The translations under genes were made by a program, and so were the position numbers. 64,000 nt of DNA. It comes from JAXGPP01 sp040766885. Lineage in GTDB: Bacteria > Planctomycetota > Planctomycetia > Pirellulales > Thermoguttaceae. Positions within the stretch are counted from its first letter, which is position 1; every line of letters begins with the position of its first letter. Below are positions 19,017-28,738 of this stretch, one piece after another. The notes under the pieces were generated by a model, which saw nothing but the letters and a program-made list of their open reading frames with translations, made no database searches and had not been told where the DNA came from. Where the stretch lies: the NCBI GenBank assembly GCA_040766885.1, contig JAXGPP010000004.1:434001-498000 (forward strand). Reading direction: 5' to 3'.

Positions 19017-20021
19017 ATGGATTGCAGCCAGTCGTCCTTCGAGGAGAAGCGTTTCGTGCGAACACTGATAGTGCTTTTGGGGATGGGGTTCTGGTTGGCG
19101 GGAGCCGTGCCGGCAGCGGGTCAGTTTCAGCAGGACGCCGACCTCGGTGAGGCGACCGTCCAGAAGTGGCAGATCGGCATGATCATAACTGCTACCGGTA
19201 CATGCCGCGCGATCAGCGGCAACGTGGCGGTGCCCGATCAGTGGCCGGAGCAATCGGTCGAGATCGTCGACGAGCAGATTCCGCCCGGTGTGGATGTCAA
19301 GTACGAAACCATGGCGGGCACTCTCAAGCAGATGATCATCAAGATCACGGAGATGGAGGCGGGCGAGCAGGCGAAAGTGCTGGTCACGTTCGCGGTTCGG
19401 CGCTCGATGCAACTCCCGCCCAACAACCCCGCCCAGTTCTTGCTGCCCGATGCCCGTGCACTCGACCGCCCGCTGCGCGAGTACCTCAAGCCGAGCCCGT
19501 ATATCGAAAGCACCCATCCGAAGATCAAGGCCCTGGCGCGGCAAATCGGCGCCGACTCGCCGACGGCATGGCAACGGGTCGAGGCGATCTATGACTGGGT
19601 GCGGGCAAAGGTCGAGTACCAGGACGTGCCGCTCAAAGGCGCCTTGAAGGCCCTGGAGGACGGTACGGGCGATTGCGATGAATTGTCGTCGCTGTTCATC
19701 GCCATTTGCCGTGCTGCAGGCGTACCGGCGAGGACGGTGCGAGTCCCCGGCCACTGCTACCCGGAGTTCTACCTGGTCGACGCGAATGGAGGCGGGAGAT
19801 GGTTCCCCTGCCAGGCGGCCGGCGATCGGGCCTTCGGGGGCATGCCCGATCCGCGGCCTATTCTTCAGAAGGGCGACAATATTCCATTCCGCGACCTGGG
19901 AAGCCGGCGGCTCTCGCGCGAACGATTTCTGCCGGAGACACTGGTCGGTGTCCCACTTATCCGCGGCCAGATTCCGCAGGTTCAAGTCGTTTGCGAGCAG
20001 GTCGAAGAACAAGCACCTTGA
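19017..20021 (+). CDS. Secreted transglutaminase-like protein, catalytic Cys/His intact
   Basis: This 334-residue protein has an N-terminal hydrophobic signal (TLIVLLGMGFWLAGAVPAAG), a beta-rich domain and a C-terminal transglutaminase-like core. The catalytic cysteine is C220 in GTGDCDELSS and the histidine is H246 in VPGHCYPEFY. The third-residue position reads WFPCQ, so Gln rather than the usual Asp follows. Such folds act as proteases, amidases or cross-linkers. ATG 19017 has GGAGG 10 nt upstream. A GTG at 19056 with GAGGAG upstream would give a more standard signal peptide and is a real alternative. A paralogue starts 16 nt after the stop. Confidence 0.85.
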   Translation: MDCSQSSFEEKRFVRTLIVLLGMGFWLAGAVPAAGQFQQDADLGEATVQKWQIGMIITATGTCRAISGNVAVPDQWPEQSVEIVDEQIPPGVDVKYETMAGTLKQMIIKITEMEAGEQAKVLVTFAVRRSMQLPPNNPAQFLLPDARALDRPLREYLKPSPYIESTHPKIKALARQIGADSPTAWQRVEAIYDWVRAKVEYQDVPLKGALKALEDGTGDCDELSSLFIAICRAAGVPARTVRVPGHCYPEFYLVDANGGGRWFPCQAAGDRAFGGMPDPRPILQKGDNIPFRDLGSRRLSRERFLPETLVGVPLIRGQIPQVQVVCEQVEEQAP

Positions 20022-20037
20022 GACGTCTGAGGCAACG

Positions 20038-20979
20038 ATGAAGAATGCATTACTTGCAGTCCTCGCATGTTTGCTTGCGTGCGGCACCGCTCGGGCGCAG
20101 TTCCAGGAGGCCGAGCCGGGCGGGCCTCGGCTGGGTGAACCTGCGACTTCGAAGTGGCAGGCCGGCTTGATTGTCCGGGCCGGCAACGGGCCATGCCGCG
20201 GCATTGTGGGGACGGCGGCCGTGCCCATCGACTGGCCCGAGCAGCAGGTAATCGTGGCCGATGAAGAGATCACGCCGACGGCAAAGATGAGCTATCGTGC
20301 CGTCGGAGCAACAGCGAAACTGATGGTGGTCAGCATCCCCTTCCTGCAGCCCCGCGAGGAAGGCCGGGCATTGGTGACGCTAGAGGTTCGCCGCAGTTCG
20401 CAGCTTCCGCCGGAAGACAAGACCGGCTACACCGTCGCACCGGAACGGAAGCTGGAGCGGTCGGTGCGGCCTTATCTCGGCCCGAGTCCGCAGATTGAGA
20501 ATCGCCACCCGAGAATTCAGAAGTTGGCCCGCGAACTGGCTTCACCCGGACACAAGGGCTGGGAGCACGTGTCGGCGATCTTCGACTGGGTCCGCAATAA
20601 CGTGAAGAAGACCACCGGCAAGAATGTCGGTGCTGCCGCGGCGATTACCACCGGGCAGGGAACCCACGAGGACATCGCGTCGGCGTTCATTGCCCTCTGC
20701 CGGGCGAGCGGCATCCCAGCCCGCACTGTCTGGGTGCCCGCCTACTGCTACGCCGAGTTCTACTTGTTCGACGCCGAAGGCAAAGGCCACTGGTTTCCGG
20801 CCGACGTGGCTGGCAACGCCGAACTGGGCGCCAGCACCGAAACGCGTCCGATCCTGTTCAAGGGGGACAACTACCGCCCGCCGCACGACGACAACGACAT
20901 CCAGCGATTCCCCGCCGAATACCTCACCGGCAAGGGCGGCTCGCCCGACTACGACTTCGTCCGCAAGCTGGTGGACTGA
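20038..20979 (+). CDS. Transglutaminase-like paralogue lacking catalytic Cys and His
   Basis: This 313-residue protein has a clear signal peptide (MKNALLAVLACLLACGTARA). It is collinear with the preceding gene product: both share GxxPxR and CRAxGxPARTVxVP blocks and the same pre-domain. At the catalytic positions it differs: C220 of the neighbour corresponds to H210 (GQGTHEDIAS) and H246 to Y236 (VPAYCYAEFY), while the Asp position is restored (WFPAD, D256). It is therefore probably a pseudoenzyme or binding partner, unless it uses unusual chemistry. The alignment is by eye over strongly conserved flanks, so the substitutions look secure. Confidence 0.85.
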   Translation: MKNALLAVLACLLACGTARAQFQEAEPGGPRLGEPATSKWQAGLIVRAGNGPCRGIVGTAAVPIDWPEQQVIVADEEITPTAKMSYRAVGATAKLMVVSIPFLQPREEGRALVTLEVRRSSQLPPEDKTGYTVAPERKLERSVRPYLGPSPQIENRHPRIQKLARELASPGHKGWEHVSAIFDWVRNNVKKTTGKNVGAAAAITTGQGTHEDIASAFIALCRASGIPARTVWVPAYCYAEFYLFDAEGKGHWFPADVAGNAELGASTETRPILFKGDNYRPPHDDNDIQRFPAEYLTGKGGSPDYDFVRKLVD

Positions 20980-20988
20980 AATCGCAAC

Positions 20989-21026
20989 AAAAAAACCGCC
21001 GGCCTTCCTTCATGGAACGCCGGCGG
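20989..21026 (-). terminator. Rho-independent terminator of groESL
   Basis: Read on the minus strand, a GC-rich hairpin (CCGCCGGC pairing with GCCGGCGG, about 15-nt loop) is followed by seven T residues. It lies 170 nt beyond the groEL stop. On the plus strand it lies just after the transglutaminase paralogue but is followed only by GTTG, so it may work weakly in that direction. Confidence 0.75.
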
Positions 21027-21195
21027 GTTGGGCAAACGACACGCGGAGTCCGGGTGTCCTGATTACCCCGAAGAACCGCGTTCTTATCGGATCAGGATGG
21101 ACTTTGCGTCGGGTAGGATTCGCTTGGATGCGATCTGCCCCGCACGCTTCGTCCATCCTTCAGTCATTCGTACGTCGGCAGTTGACATTGTACTT

Positions 21196-22815
21196 CTAGT
21201 ACATGTCGTGGCCGCCACCGTGGCCGGCCGGCGATTTCTCTTCCTTCGGCTTCTCGGCAATCAGCGCGTCGCTGGTCAACAAGAGGGTCGAGACGCTCGA
21301 GGCGTTCTGCAGGGCAGTCCGGGTAACCTTGGTCGGGTCGATGACGCCCGCCTTGACGAGATCTTCGTACTCGCCGGTGGCAGCATTGTAGCCCATATTG
21401 CCCTTCATCTCGCTAACCTTCTCGCAGACGATGCCGCCGTCCTGGCCGGCGTTGTCGGCAATCTGGGTGAGCGGCGCGCGGCACGCCCGGATGATGATGT
21501 TGTACCCCACCTGCTCGTCCTGGCTGAGGCCCTCCGGCTTCACAGTGGCTGATGCCCGCAACAGGGCCACGCCGCCGCCGGGGAGGATGCCTTCTTCGAC
21601 GGCAGCCCGGGTGGCGTGCAGAGCGTCCTCGACGCGAGCCTTCTTCTCCTTCATCTCGGCCTCGGTCGCGGCGCCGACATTGATCTTCGCCACACCGCCA
21701 GCCAGCTTCGCCAAACGCTCTTCGAGCTTCTCGCGGTCGTAGTCGCTGGTGGCCTTCTCGATCTCGCGACGCAACTGCTCGATCCGGCCCTTGATCTCGG
21801 CCGACTTGCCGGCGCCTTCGATGATCGTCGTATTGTCCTTGTCGACGATGATCTTCTTGGCCCGGCCCAGGTCGCCGACCGTGACGTTCTCAAGCTTGCG
21901 GCCGAGGCTCTCAAACAGCGCCAGTCCGCCGGTCAGGATGGCGATGTCTTCCATCATCGCCTTGCGGCGGTCGCCGTAACCCGGGGCCTTCAACGCGCAC
22001 ACCTTGAGCGTGCCGCGGAGCTTGTTGATCACCAGCGTGGCCAGGGCCTCGCCGTCCACATCCTCGGCGATGATCAGCAGCGGCCGGCCCGATTGGACCA
22101 CCGTTTCGAGTACGGGCACAAGCTCGCGGACGTTGGAGATCTTCTTCTCGTGAATGAGGATGTAGGCGTCTTCGAGTACCGCTTCCATCTTCTGGGCGTC
22201 GGTGACGAAGTACGGCGAGAGATAGCCGCGGTCGAACTGCATGCCTTCGACCCACTCGACCTCAGTCGCCAGGCTCTTTCCCTCGTCGACCGTGATCACG
22301 CCGTCCTTGCCTACCCGCTCCATGGCGTCGGCCAGCAGGTTGCCGATCTCGCGGTCGTTATTGGCGGCGATCGACGCCACCTGGGCCATCTCTTCCTTCT
22401 TCTTGATCGTGATCGACATCTTCTTCAGGCGATCGATGATGTCGGAAACGGCCCGCTCCATGCCGTTCTTCAGATGCAGCGGGTTGACGCCCGCGACGAC
22501 GGCCCGCAGACCCTCGTTGAAAATGGCTTCAGCCAAGAGCGTCGCCGTCGTGGTGCCGTCGCCAGCCACGTCGCTGGTCTTCGAGGCTACTTCGCGGACC
22601 ATGCGGGCGCCCATGTTCTCATAGACGTCCTCCAGGTCGACCTCCTTGGCCACGGTGACGCCGTCCTTGGTCACGGTCGGCGAGCCGAAGCTCTTCTGAA
22701 GGATCACGTTGCGCCCGCGGGGGCCAAGCGTGACCTTCACCGCCTGGGCGAGCTTCGAGACACCCCGGCGCATCGCGTCGCGGGCTTCCTGGTCGAAAGC
22801 AATCATCTTCACCAT
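21196..22815 (-). CDS. groEL: Chaperonin GroEL (60 kDa)
   Basis: This 539-residue protein is full-length for GroEL, the ATP-driven folding chamber. Visible landmarks are VKVTLGPRGRNVILQKSFG, GDGTTTATLLAEAI, the apical-domain region around LLIIAEDVDGEALATLVINK, and GGGVALLRA near the C-terminus. The tail is glycine/histidine-rich (GHGGGHDMY) rather than the pure GGM repeat of E. coli. It follows groES by 25 nt and the pair ends at the terminator at 20,989-21,026. Minor oddity: the N-terminus reads MVKMIAFDQEARDAMRRGV. Confidence 0.97.
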   Translation of the reverse strand: MVKMIAFDQEARDAMRRGVSKLAQAVKVTLGPRGRNVILQKSFGSPTVTKDGVTVAKEVDLEDVYENMGARMVREVASKTSDVAGDGTTTATLLAEAIFNEGLRAVVAGVNPLHLKNGMERAVSDIIDRLKKMSITIKKKEEMAQVASIAANNDREIGNLLADAMERVGKDGVITVDEGKSLATEVEWVEGMQFDRGYLSPYFVTDAQKMEAVLEDAYILIHEKKISNVRELVPVLETVVQSGRPLLIIAEDVDGEALATLVINKLRGTLKVCALKAPGYGDRRKAMMEDIAILTGGLALFESLGRKLENVTVGDLGRAKKIIVDKDNTTIIEGAGKSAEIKGRIEQLRREIEKATSDYDREKLEERLAKLAGGVAKINVGAATEAEMKEKKARVEDALHATRAAVEEGILPGGGVALLRASATVKPEGLSQDEQVGYNIIIRACRAPLTQIADNAGQDGGIVCEKVSEMKGNMGYNAATGEYEDLVKAGVIDPTKVTRTALQNASSVSTLLLTSDALIAEKPKEEKSPAGHGGGHDMY

Positions 22816-22840
22816 GAGCTATGTTCTCCTTCTTGTATGC

Positions 22841-23179
22841 CTAGCCGATCACCGCCAGAATGTCGCTCTCATGCATCAGCAGGAGTTCCCGGTCGCCAAC
22901 GCGAAACTCCTCGCCCGCATAGGAGGTGAACAGCACGCGGTCGCCAACTTTGACCTGAAACGGCGTGCGAGTGCCATTTTCGAGCATGCGGCCATCGCCG
23001 ACGCTGACGATCTTGCCGCGGGCAGGTTTGTTTTTGGCCGTGTCGGGCAGCACGATTCCACCGGAGGTGATCATTTCCGACTCTTCCCGTTCGACCACGA
23101 CCCGGTCACCCAGCGGCTGGAGCTGGAAGTCCTCGCCGCCTTTCTTCGTGGGAGCGGTCTCCGCCTTCTTCTTCGCCAT
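22841..23179 (-). CDS. groES: Co-chaperonin GroES (10 kDa)
   Basis: This 112-residue protein has the GroES fold: LQPLGDRVVVEREESE, the mobile-loop region ITSGGIVLPD, KPARGKIVSVGDG, VKVGDRVLFTSYAGEEF and the C-terminal ESDILAVIG. It has an extra lysine-rich N-terminal extension of about 15 residues (MAKKKAETAPTKKGG) compared with the usual 95-100 residues. GGAGG precedes the ATG by about 11 nt. It is the first gene of groESL. The 393-nt region upstream carries a sigma-54-like promoter and two palindromes. Confidence 0.96.
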   Translation of the reverse strand: MAKKKAETAPTKKGGEDFQLQPLGDRVVVEREESEMITSGGIVLPDTAKNKPARGKIVSVGDGRMLENGTRTPFQVKVGDRVLFTSYAGEEFRVGDRELLLMHESDILAVIG

Positions 23180-23294
23180 AACTTCGATAGCCTCCGTTGT
23201 TTCGAGGATGGATGCTGCTCGGGGGCGCTCATGCGCCAGCCGCGGTCTCGGCCGCCTGGCAGGGCAGCGCTGGCCAGCAGCGGCAGGAGCGACT

Positions 23295-23310
23295 CAGGCA
23301 AATTGGCCTG
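23295..23310. promoter_or_regulatory. AATT-centred palindrome in the groES leader
   Basis: CAGGCAAATTGGCCTG has 5-bp outer arms around a near-symmetric AAATTG core. It shares the CAAATTGGC core with the palindrome at 23,482-23,498. It lies between the candidate promoter and groES, where a repressor could act. Its function is inferred. Confidence 0.3.
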
Positions 23311-23349
23311 CCAGTTCTGCGCACCGTCGGCGCTTGGCCACGTGGGAAA

Positions 23350-23365
23350 GCAACCCGCGCGCCAA
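23350..23365 (-). promoter_or_regulatory. Sigma-54-like -24/-12 promoter before groES
   Basis: On the minus strand the sequence TTGGCGCG-CGGG-TTGC (then TTT) matches the sigma-54 consensus TTGGCACG-N4-TTGCT with one substitution. The GG and GC doublets have the exact 12-nt spacing. Transcription would start near 23,338, about 160 nt before the groES ATG. Chance occurrence in GC-rich DNA cannot be excluded. Confidence 0.4.
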
Positions 23366-23481
23366 ACTGTCTTATCGACGCAAGCCGATAATTGGTAATG
23401 GGTTGCGTGACCGAGCGCGCCGCCCGCCTTCTTCCGGCAGCCGCCATGTCGGACGGAAACACCGATTCCACCTCGTAACCG

Positions 23482-23498
23482 GCTGCCAAATTGGCAGC
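23482..23498. promoter_or_regulatory. 17-bp palindrome upstream of groES promoter
   Basis: GCTGCCAAATTGGCAGC is a perfect inverted repeat with 8-bp arms and one central base. Its centre is about 150 nt upstream of the predicted sigma-54 start, the usual distance for an enhancer-binding-protein site. It is not a CIRCE element (TTAGCACTC-N9-GAGTGCTAA). Confidence 0.4.
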
Positions 23499-23572
23499 GA
23501 ATCCCGGCTCTGGCTGAATATGTTGCTGGTCGGGACCGTGCCGAGGCCGCGGCCGGTCCAGTCGTGGAAACG

Positions 23573-25573
<2,001 letters not shown>

Positions 25574-25580
25574 GGAGGGT

Positions 25581-26216
25581 TCATTGCTCGGCCTTGGGCG
25601 CCGGCCACAACCAGCGGGCCAGGGCGGCCGCCAGCAGCGGCAGGGCGAGCGAAGCTGCCAACGCATAGGGCAGCGGCACGGCGTGCCCCAGTGCCGCATA
25701 CACGGCGGCAATCCCCAGATTACTCAATGCGACCGGCAGGAGAAACGCCGCCCAGCCCAGCCGCGTGGTACTCAGGAAGAGGACGCTCGCCTCAGCCAGC
25801 ACGGGCACCGGGCGGGCCAGCACCAGGACAAGCGGCCCGAAACGGCGGCTCAGCCGGTCGATCCGCTCCTGTTCCTCCGCGCCCGAAAGCCGGATCGCTA
25901 GCGGACGGCCGAAGAGCTTCGCCAGAACGTAACCGACTACCGCCCCGGCGGTCATTCCGGCCCACGAAGCCGCAGTTCCGCCCCAGATACCCAGGGCATT
26001 GCCCGCCACAGTGATCACCACGCTCGACGGGATCGGCAGAAGCACGTCCGTCGACAGTAGCCCGACTACCGCGAGGGCGACCGTCGTGGGGGGCAGCGTT
26101 GAGTGAAGCTGCGTTTCGATCCAGGCTTCCATCTCAGCGCCGAACACCGCAAACGGCAGGATTGGAATCGCCAGCACGGCGGCCAAGAGCAGCAGGGGCT
26201 TCAACAACTCGCGCAT
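25581..26216 (-). CDS. DedA/VTT family membrane protein
   Basis: This 211-residue integral membrane protein has about five hydrophobic segments. The central block STDVLLPIPSSVVITVAGNA and the later ARPVPVLAEASVLFLSTTRL fit the DedA/VTT family. Its conserved Pro and Arg residues line re-entrant loops, and some members flip phospholipids or carrier lipids. It sits in a four-gene minus-strand run between the YcxB-like paralogues and the dehydratase. No specific substrate can be assigned. Confidence 0.82.
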   Translation of the reverse strand: MRELLKPLLLLAAVLAIPILPFAVFGAEMEAWIETQLHSTLPPTTVALAVVGLLSTDVLLPIPSSVVITVAGNALGIWGGTAASWAGMTAGAVVGYVLAKLFGRPLAIRLSGAEEQERIDRLSRRFGPLVLVLARPVPVLAEASVLFLSTTRLGWAAFLLPVALSNLGIAAVYAALGHAVPLPYALAASLALPLLAAALARWLWPAPKAEQ

Positions 26217-26228
26217 CGCTTGCTCGTC

Positions 26229-27407
26229 TCAAACCGGCGGTAATCTGGCAGCGACCAGCTCAAGCAGCGCCTGCCACTGGTGATCCTCAAAAAGCGTCCG
26301 CGGCAGCACCTGGGCTCGCGTGCCGCTGCGAAAGTAAAGCAGGAGCGCGACGCGGGCGACGCGATACGCGGAGTAGTGCCGCCAGTTGACCACATTGACA
26401 CCGTAGGGTGATTCGATCCGTATCGCGAAGGGTGAGATTCTGACCGCGGCCAGGGCAAAGGGGCCGGTGCGCAATCGCGCCTGGGCGGCAATGCTGCGGC
26501 GCTCTGCAACATAAAACACCCAGACGATCGCCATCAAGCCGGCGAGTGTGCTCAGCATCATCAGGCCGTCCGGGCGGATCCCGCTGGCGATCGAGACTAC
26601 GGCCGGCGCGGCGATCGGCACCATCAGGGCCAGGGGCAGCAGCCGCCATAACCACCAACCGGGCAGATGCCACATCACCGCACGAATCTGCCCGAGGCTC
26701 ACGCTTCCTTGTCCCTCGATCACCGGAGTCGCCGGTTCGGCGGGCCATGTCGCCATTTCTTCGGTCCCGATAACTCTCAGCGCGGGATCGTTGGGATCCG
26801 GGGCCGAAAGCAGGTGCCCCTGAGGCAGCTTATGACGCACAAGGTCCAGGAAGGCCTGCCAATCGGCCGGATCGAACAGTGATCGAGGTAGCGTCAGCCA
26901 TTCCGAAGCAGGATGGAGGTGCAACAGCGCGACGCGATCGGAAATGGTGCACCTGGAAAAGGCGTCCCAGACGCGCAGCGATTCGGTGCTCGCCGTCTTC
27001 ACGCGAACCGTCTGCTCGGCAAACTCGAATTCCGGTGCGATCTCCGCTCCACACCACTCCGCCGCGAGCCGGCGCAGCAGGCTGCGCACGCCCATCTGCG
27101 CCCCGCCGACGATCGCCACAAGCGTCACAAGCAGCGGAAGGAGCGGATGGGCGAAGACCTCGACGGGGCCATCGGTTGCGATCATCCATACCAGCAGCAG
27201 CGCGGCGATGAGCAACAAGAGCGCCGCGCGGCCTCCGGGTATCACCAGCCGAAGGCCGTCGCGCACATCCTGTCGCCTGATCGTGCCCGCCGCACGGATC
27301 GGCCGGTCCAGCCCGAACGGCGCGCGGTTGGGCACCAGGATCGGAGCGGCAGCCGTTTCCGCCCGTGGCGAGGCGTATGGATTCTGATCGTGTTCGGGCA
27401 AGGTCAT
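26229..27407 (-). CDS. NPYASP-motif membrane protein with YcxB-like repeats (second paralogue)
   Basis: This 392-residue protein begins MTLPEHDQNPYASPRAETA. The start at 27,407 is chosen because it overlaps the upstream stop as ATGA. It has two units, each with two hydrophobic helices followed by a YcxB-like module. The first module reads VWDAFSRCTISDRVALLHLH...LPRSLFDPADWQAFLDLV, the second NWRHYSAYRVARVALLLYF...LPRTLFEDHQWQALLELV. It is a paralogue of the adjacent upstream gene. The function of YcxB-like domains is unknown. Confidence 0.75.
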   Translation of the reverse strand: MTLPEHDQNPYASPRAETAAAPILVPNRAPFGLDRPIRAAGTIRRQDVRDGLRLVIPGGRAALLLLIAALLLVWMIATDGPVEVFAHPLLPLLVTLVAIVGGAQMGVRSLLRRLAAEWCGAEIAPEFEFAEQTVRVKTASTESLRVWDAFSRCTISDRVALLHLHPASEWLTLPRSLFDPADWQAFLDLVRHKLPQGHLLSAPDPNDPALRVIGTEEMATWPAEPATPVIEGQGSVSLGQIRAVMWHLPGWWLWRLLPLALMVPIAAPAVVSIASGIRPDGLMMLSTLAGLMAIVWVFYVAERRSIAAQARLRTGPFALAAVRISPFAIRIESPYGVNVVNWRHYSAYRVARVALLLYFRSGTRAQVLPRTLFEDHQWQALLELVAARLPPV

Positions 27408-28654
27408 CTGCCTTCCTGCGGACTTGCGGTAAACTGCTGCTTTTTCGACCTTCGCCACCACGGCTGCCTCTGCTCGGGGGGTAGTCTCCGCTCGACCATC
27501 TCAATGAACTGCCGCCAGGCCTCCGCACTGGAGAACAACGAACGGTAGAACACATGGTACGTGCGGAGATGCTCGCCGTGCTCGCTCAGGAGCAGCACGA
27601 CCGACTCGGACCGGCGGTACGAACTGAACGCCTCCCAGCTTGCGACGCCTCGAATGCCGTTGCGCAAGGTCTCGATCCCCTGTTCACCGACCTGGCCGCT
27701 TAGCAGGGCATAGTCGCCACGACCTTCAATGCGGTCGCGCCGTCGTTGATAAAGCGGCTTCAGAATGAAGACGTAGAGAATAAGAACCGTCATCGCAGCC
27801 GACACAACGACGACAATTGCCGGACGAGTGTCGGGGCCCTGGTTGATGATCATGAAACCGCCAATGACCGTCGGCAGCAGCAGGAACGCTACGGTGATGA
27901 AGTGCACCAGAATCTGCGAGTACGGGAAGAATCGTCGCAGTGCCGCGAGTTCTTTTGCCGTGGGACGCCCGGAAAAGGCGATCGCTTCGCCGACCGGCTC
28001 CATCTCCTCCTGCGGCTCGGCAGACGCCGGCGAGGGGCCTCGCGATACCAGTTCCCTTGCCGCCGGAGTGCCTTGTTCCGGCAGCTTGAACCGCACGAGT
28101 GCCGCGGCCGCTTGCCACTCCTCTTCCGTGGCGAAGAACCGCCGCGGCAGGACAACGTGGCTTGCCGGATCGGCCAGGTACAGCAACATCGATGCATCAT
28201 CGCTGCGGAAATGACTGAATCGTGACCACGGCCGTAACGAACGGGCGTCTGCCGATTGCGCCGTCAATCCCTCCTCCGTCAGCAGGAGTTGCTGTTCTTC
28301 GATCGGGTCTTCATCTTTGGCGCGCGACAGCCACCGCGTGGGGAGCATCGCCAGCAGCAGGAAGAATGCGACAAGGCCGCACAAAGCCACCATGCTCCAC
28401 TTCAGTGGCCCGAAGCCGGGAACGAGCGCGAGCCAGCCAATCGGCATCGCCACGATGAGGACCAGGTAGAAGCCCTTGAGCCACGCCGGCACCGGCTTCT
28501 GCCCGGCCATTGCCGCCCGCCGGAAGTCGCCCAGCGTGAGGGTTCCCGCCGCGTGGATCGGCTCGATCAGGCCGAACCGCCGTTCGGACTGCGGTACGAG
28601 GCAGGCATCGCTCTGCGGCGAGGCGTATGGATTCTGGCGGGTGGGGTCGTCCAA
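27404..28654 (-). CDS. NPYASP-motif membrane protein with YcxB-like repeats (first paralogue)
   Basis: This 416-residue protein begins MDDPTRQNPYASPQSDACL. The NPYASP-type N-terminal motif is a recurring planctomycete feature. Pairs of membrane helices (FYLVLIVAMPIGWLALVPGF; FHFITVAFLLL-type segment near residue 260) alternate with two YcxB-like modules (RPWSRFSHFRSDDASMLLYL...LPRRFFATEEEWQAAAALV and SWEAFSSYRRSESVVLLLS...FYRSLFSSAEAWRQFIEMV). It heads the run YcxB-like, YcxB-like, DedA, dehydratase, and is divergent from uvrC. Confidence 0.75.
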   Translation of the reverse strand: MDDPTRQNPYASPQSDACLVPQSERRFGLIEPIHAAGTLTLGDFRRAAMAGQKPVPAWLKGFYLVLIVAMPIGWLALVPGFGPLKWSMVALCGLVAFFLLLAMLPTRWLSRAKDEDPIEEQQLLLTEEGLTAQSADARSLRPWSRFSHFRSDDASMLLYLADPASHVVLPRRFFATEEEWQAAAALVRFKLPEQGTPAARELVSRGPSPASAEPQEEMEPVGEAIAFSGRPTAKELAALRRFFPYSQILVHFITVAFLLLPTVIGGFMIINQGPDTRPAIVVVVSAAMTVLILYVFILKPLYQRRRDRIEGRGDYALLSGQVGEQGIETLRNGIRGVASWEAFSSYRRSESVVLLLSEHGEHLRTYHVFYRSLFSSAEAWRQFIEMVERRLPPEQRQPWWRRSKKQQFTASPQEGR

Positions 28655-28697
28655 CAGCGTCTCCGTTACAGCCGGGCGGAGTGGGGGAAGGGGCAGT

Positions 28698-28703
28698 ATA
28701 ATA
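28698..28703 (+). promoter_or_regulatory. Possible -10 box for uvrC
   Basis: TATAAT lies 41 nt before the chosen uvrC ATG in the 84-nt gap between divergent genes. No good -35 hexamer is seen at standard spacing, so support is partial. Confidence 0.35.
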
Positions 28704-28738
28704 GTGATAGTTGCAGATTATCCTGTCCACCGCAACGG

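Noticed and set aside
23180..23572. CIRCE/HrcA operator before groES
   Set aside because: No TTAGCACTC-N9-GAGTGCTAA element is present; the palindromes found are of a different type.
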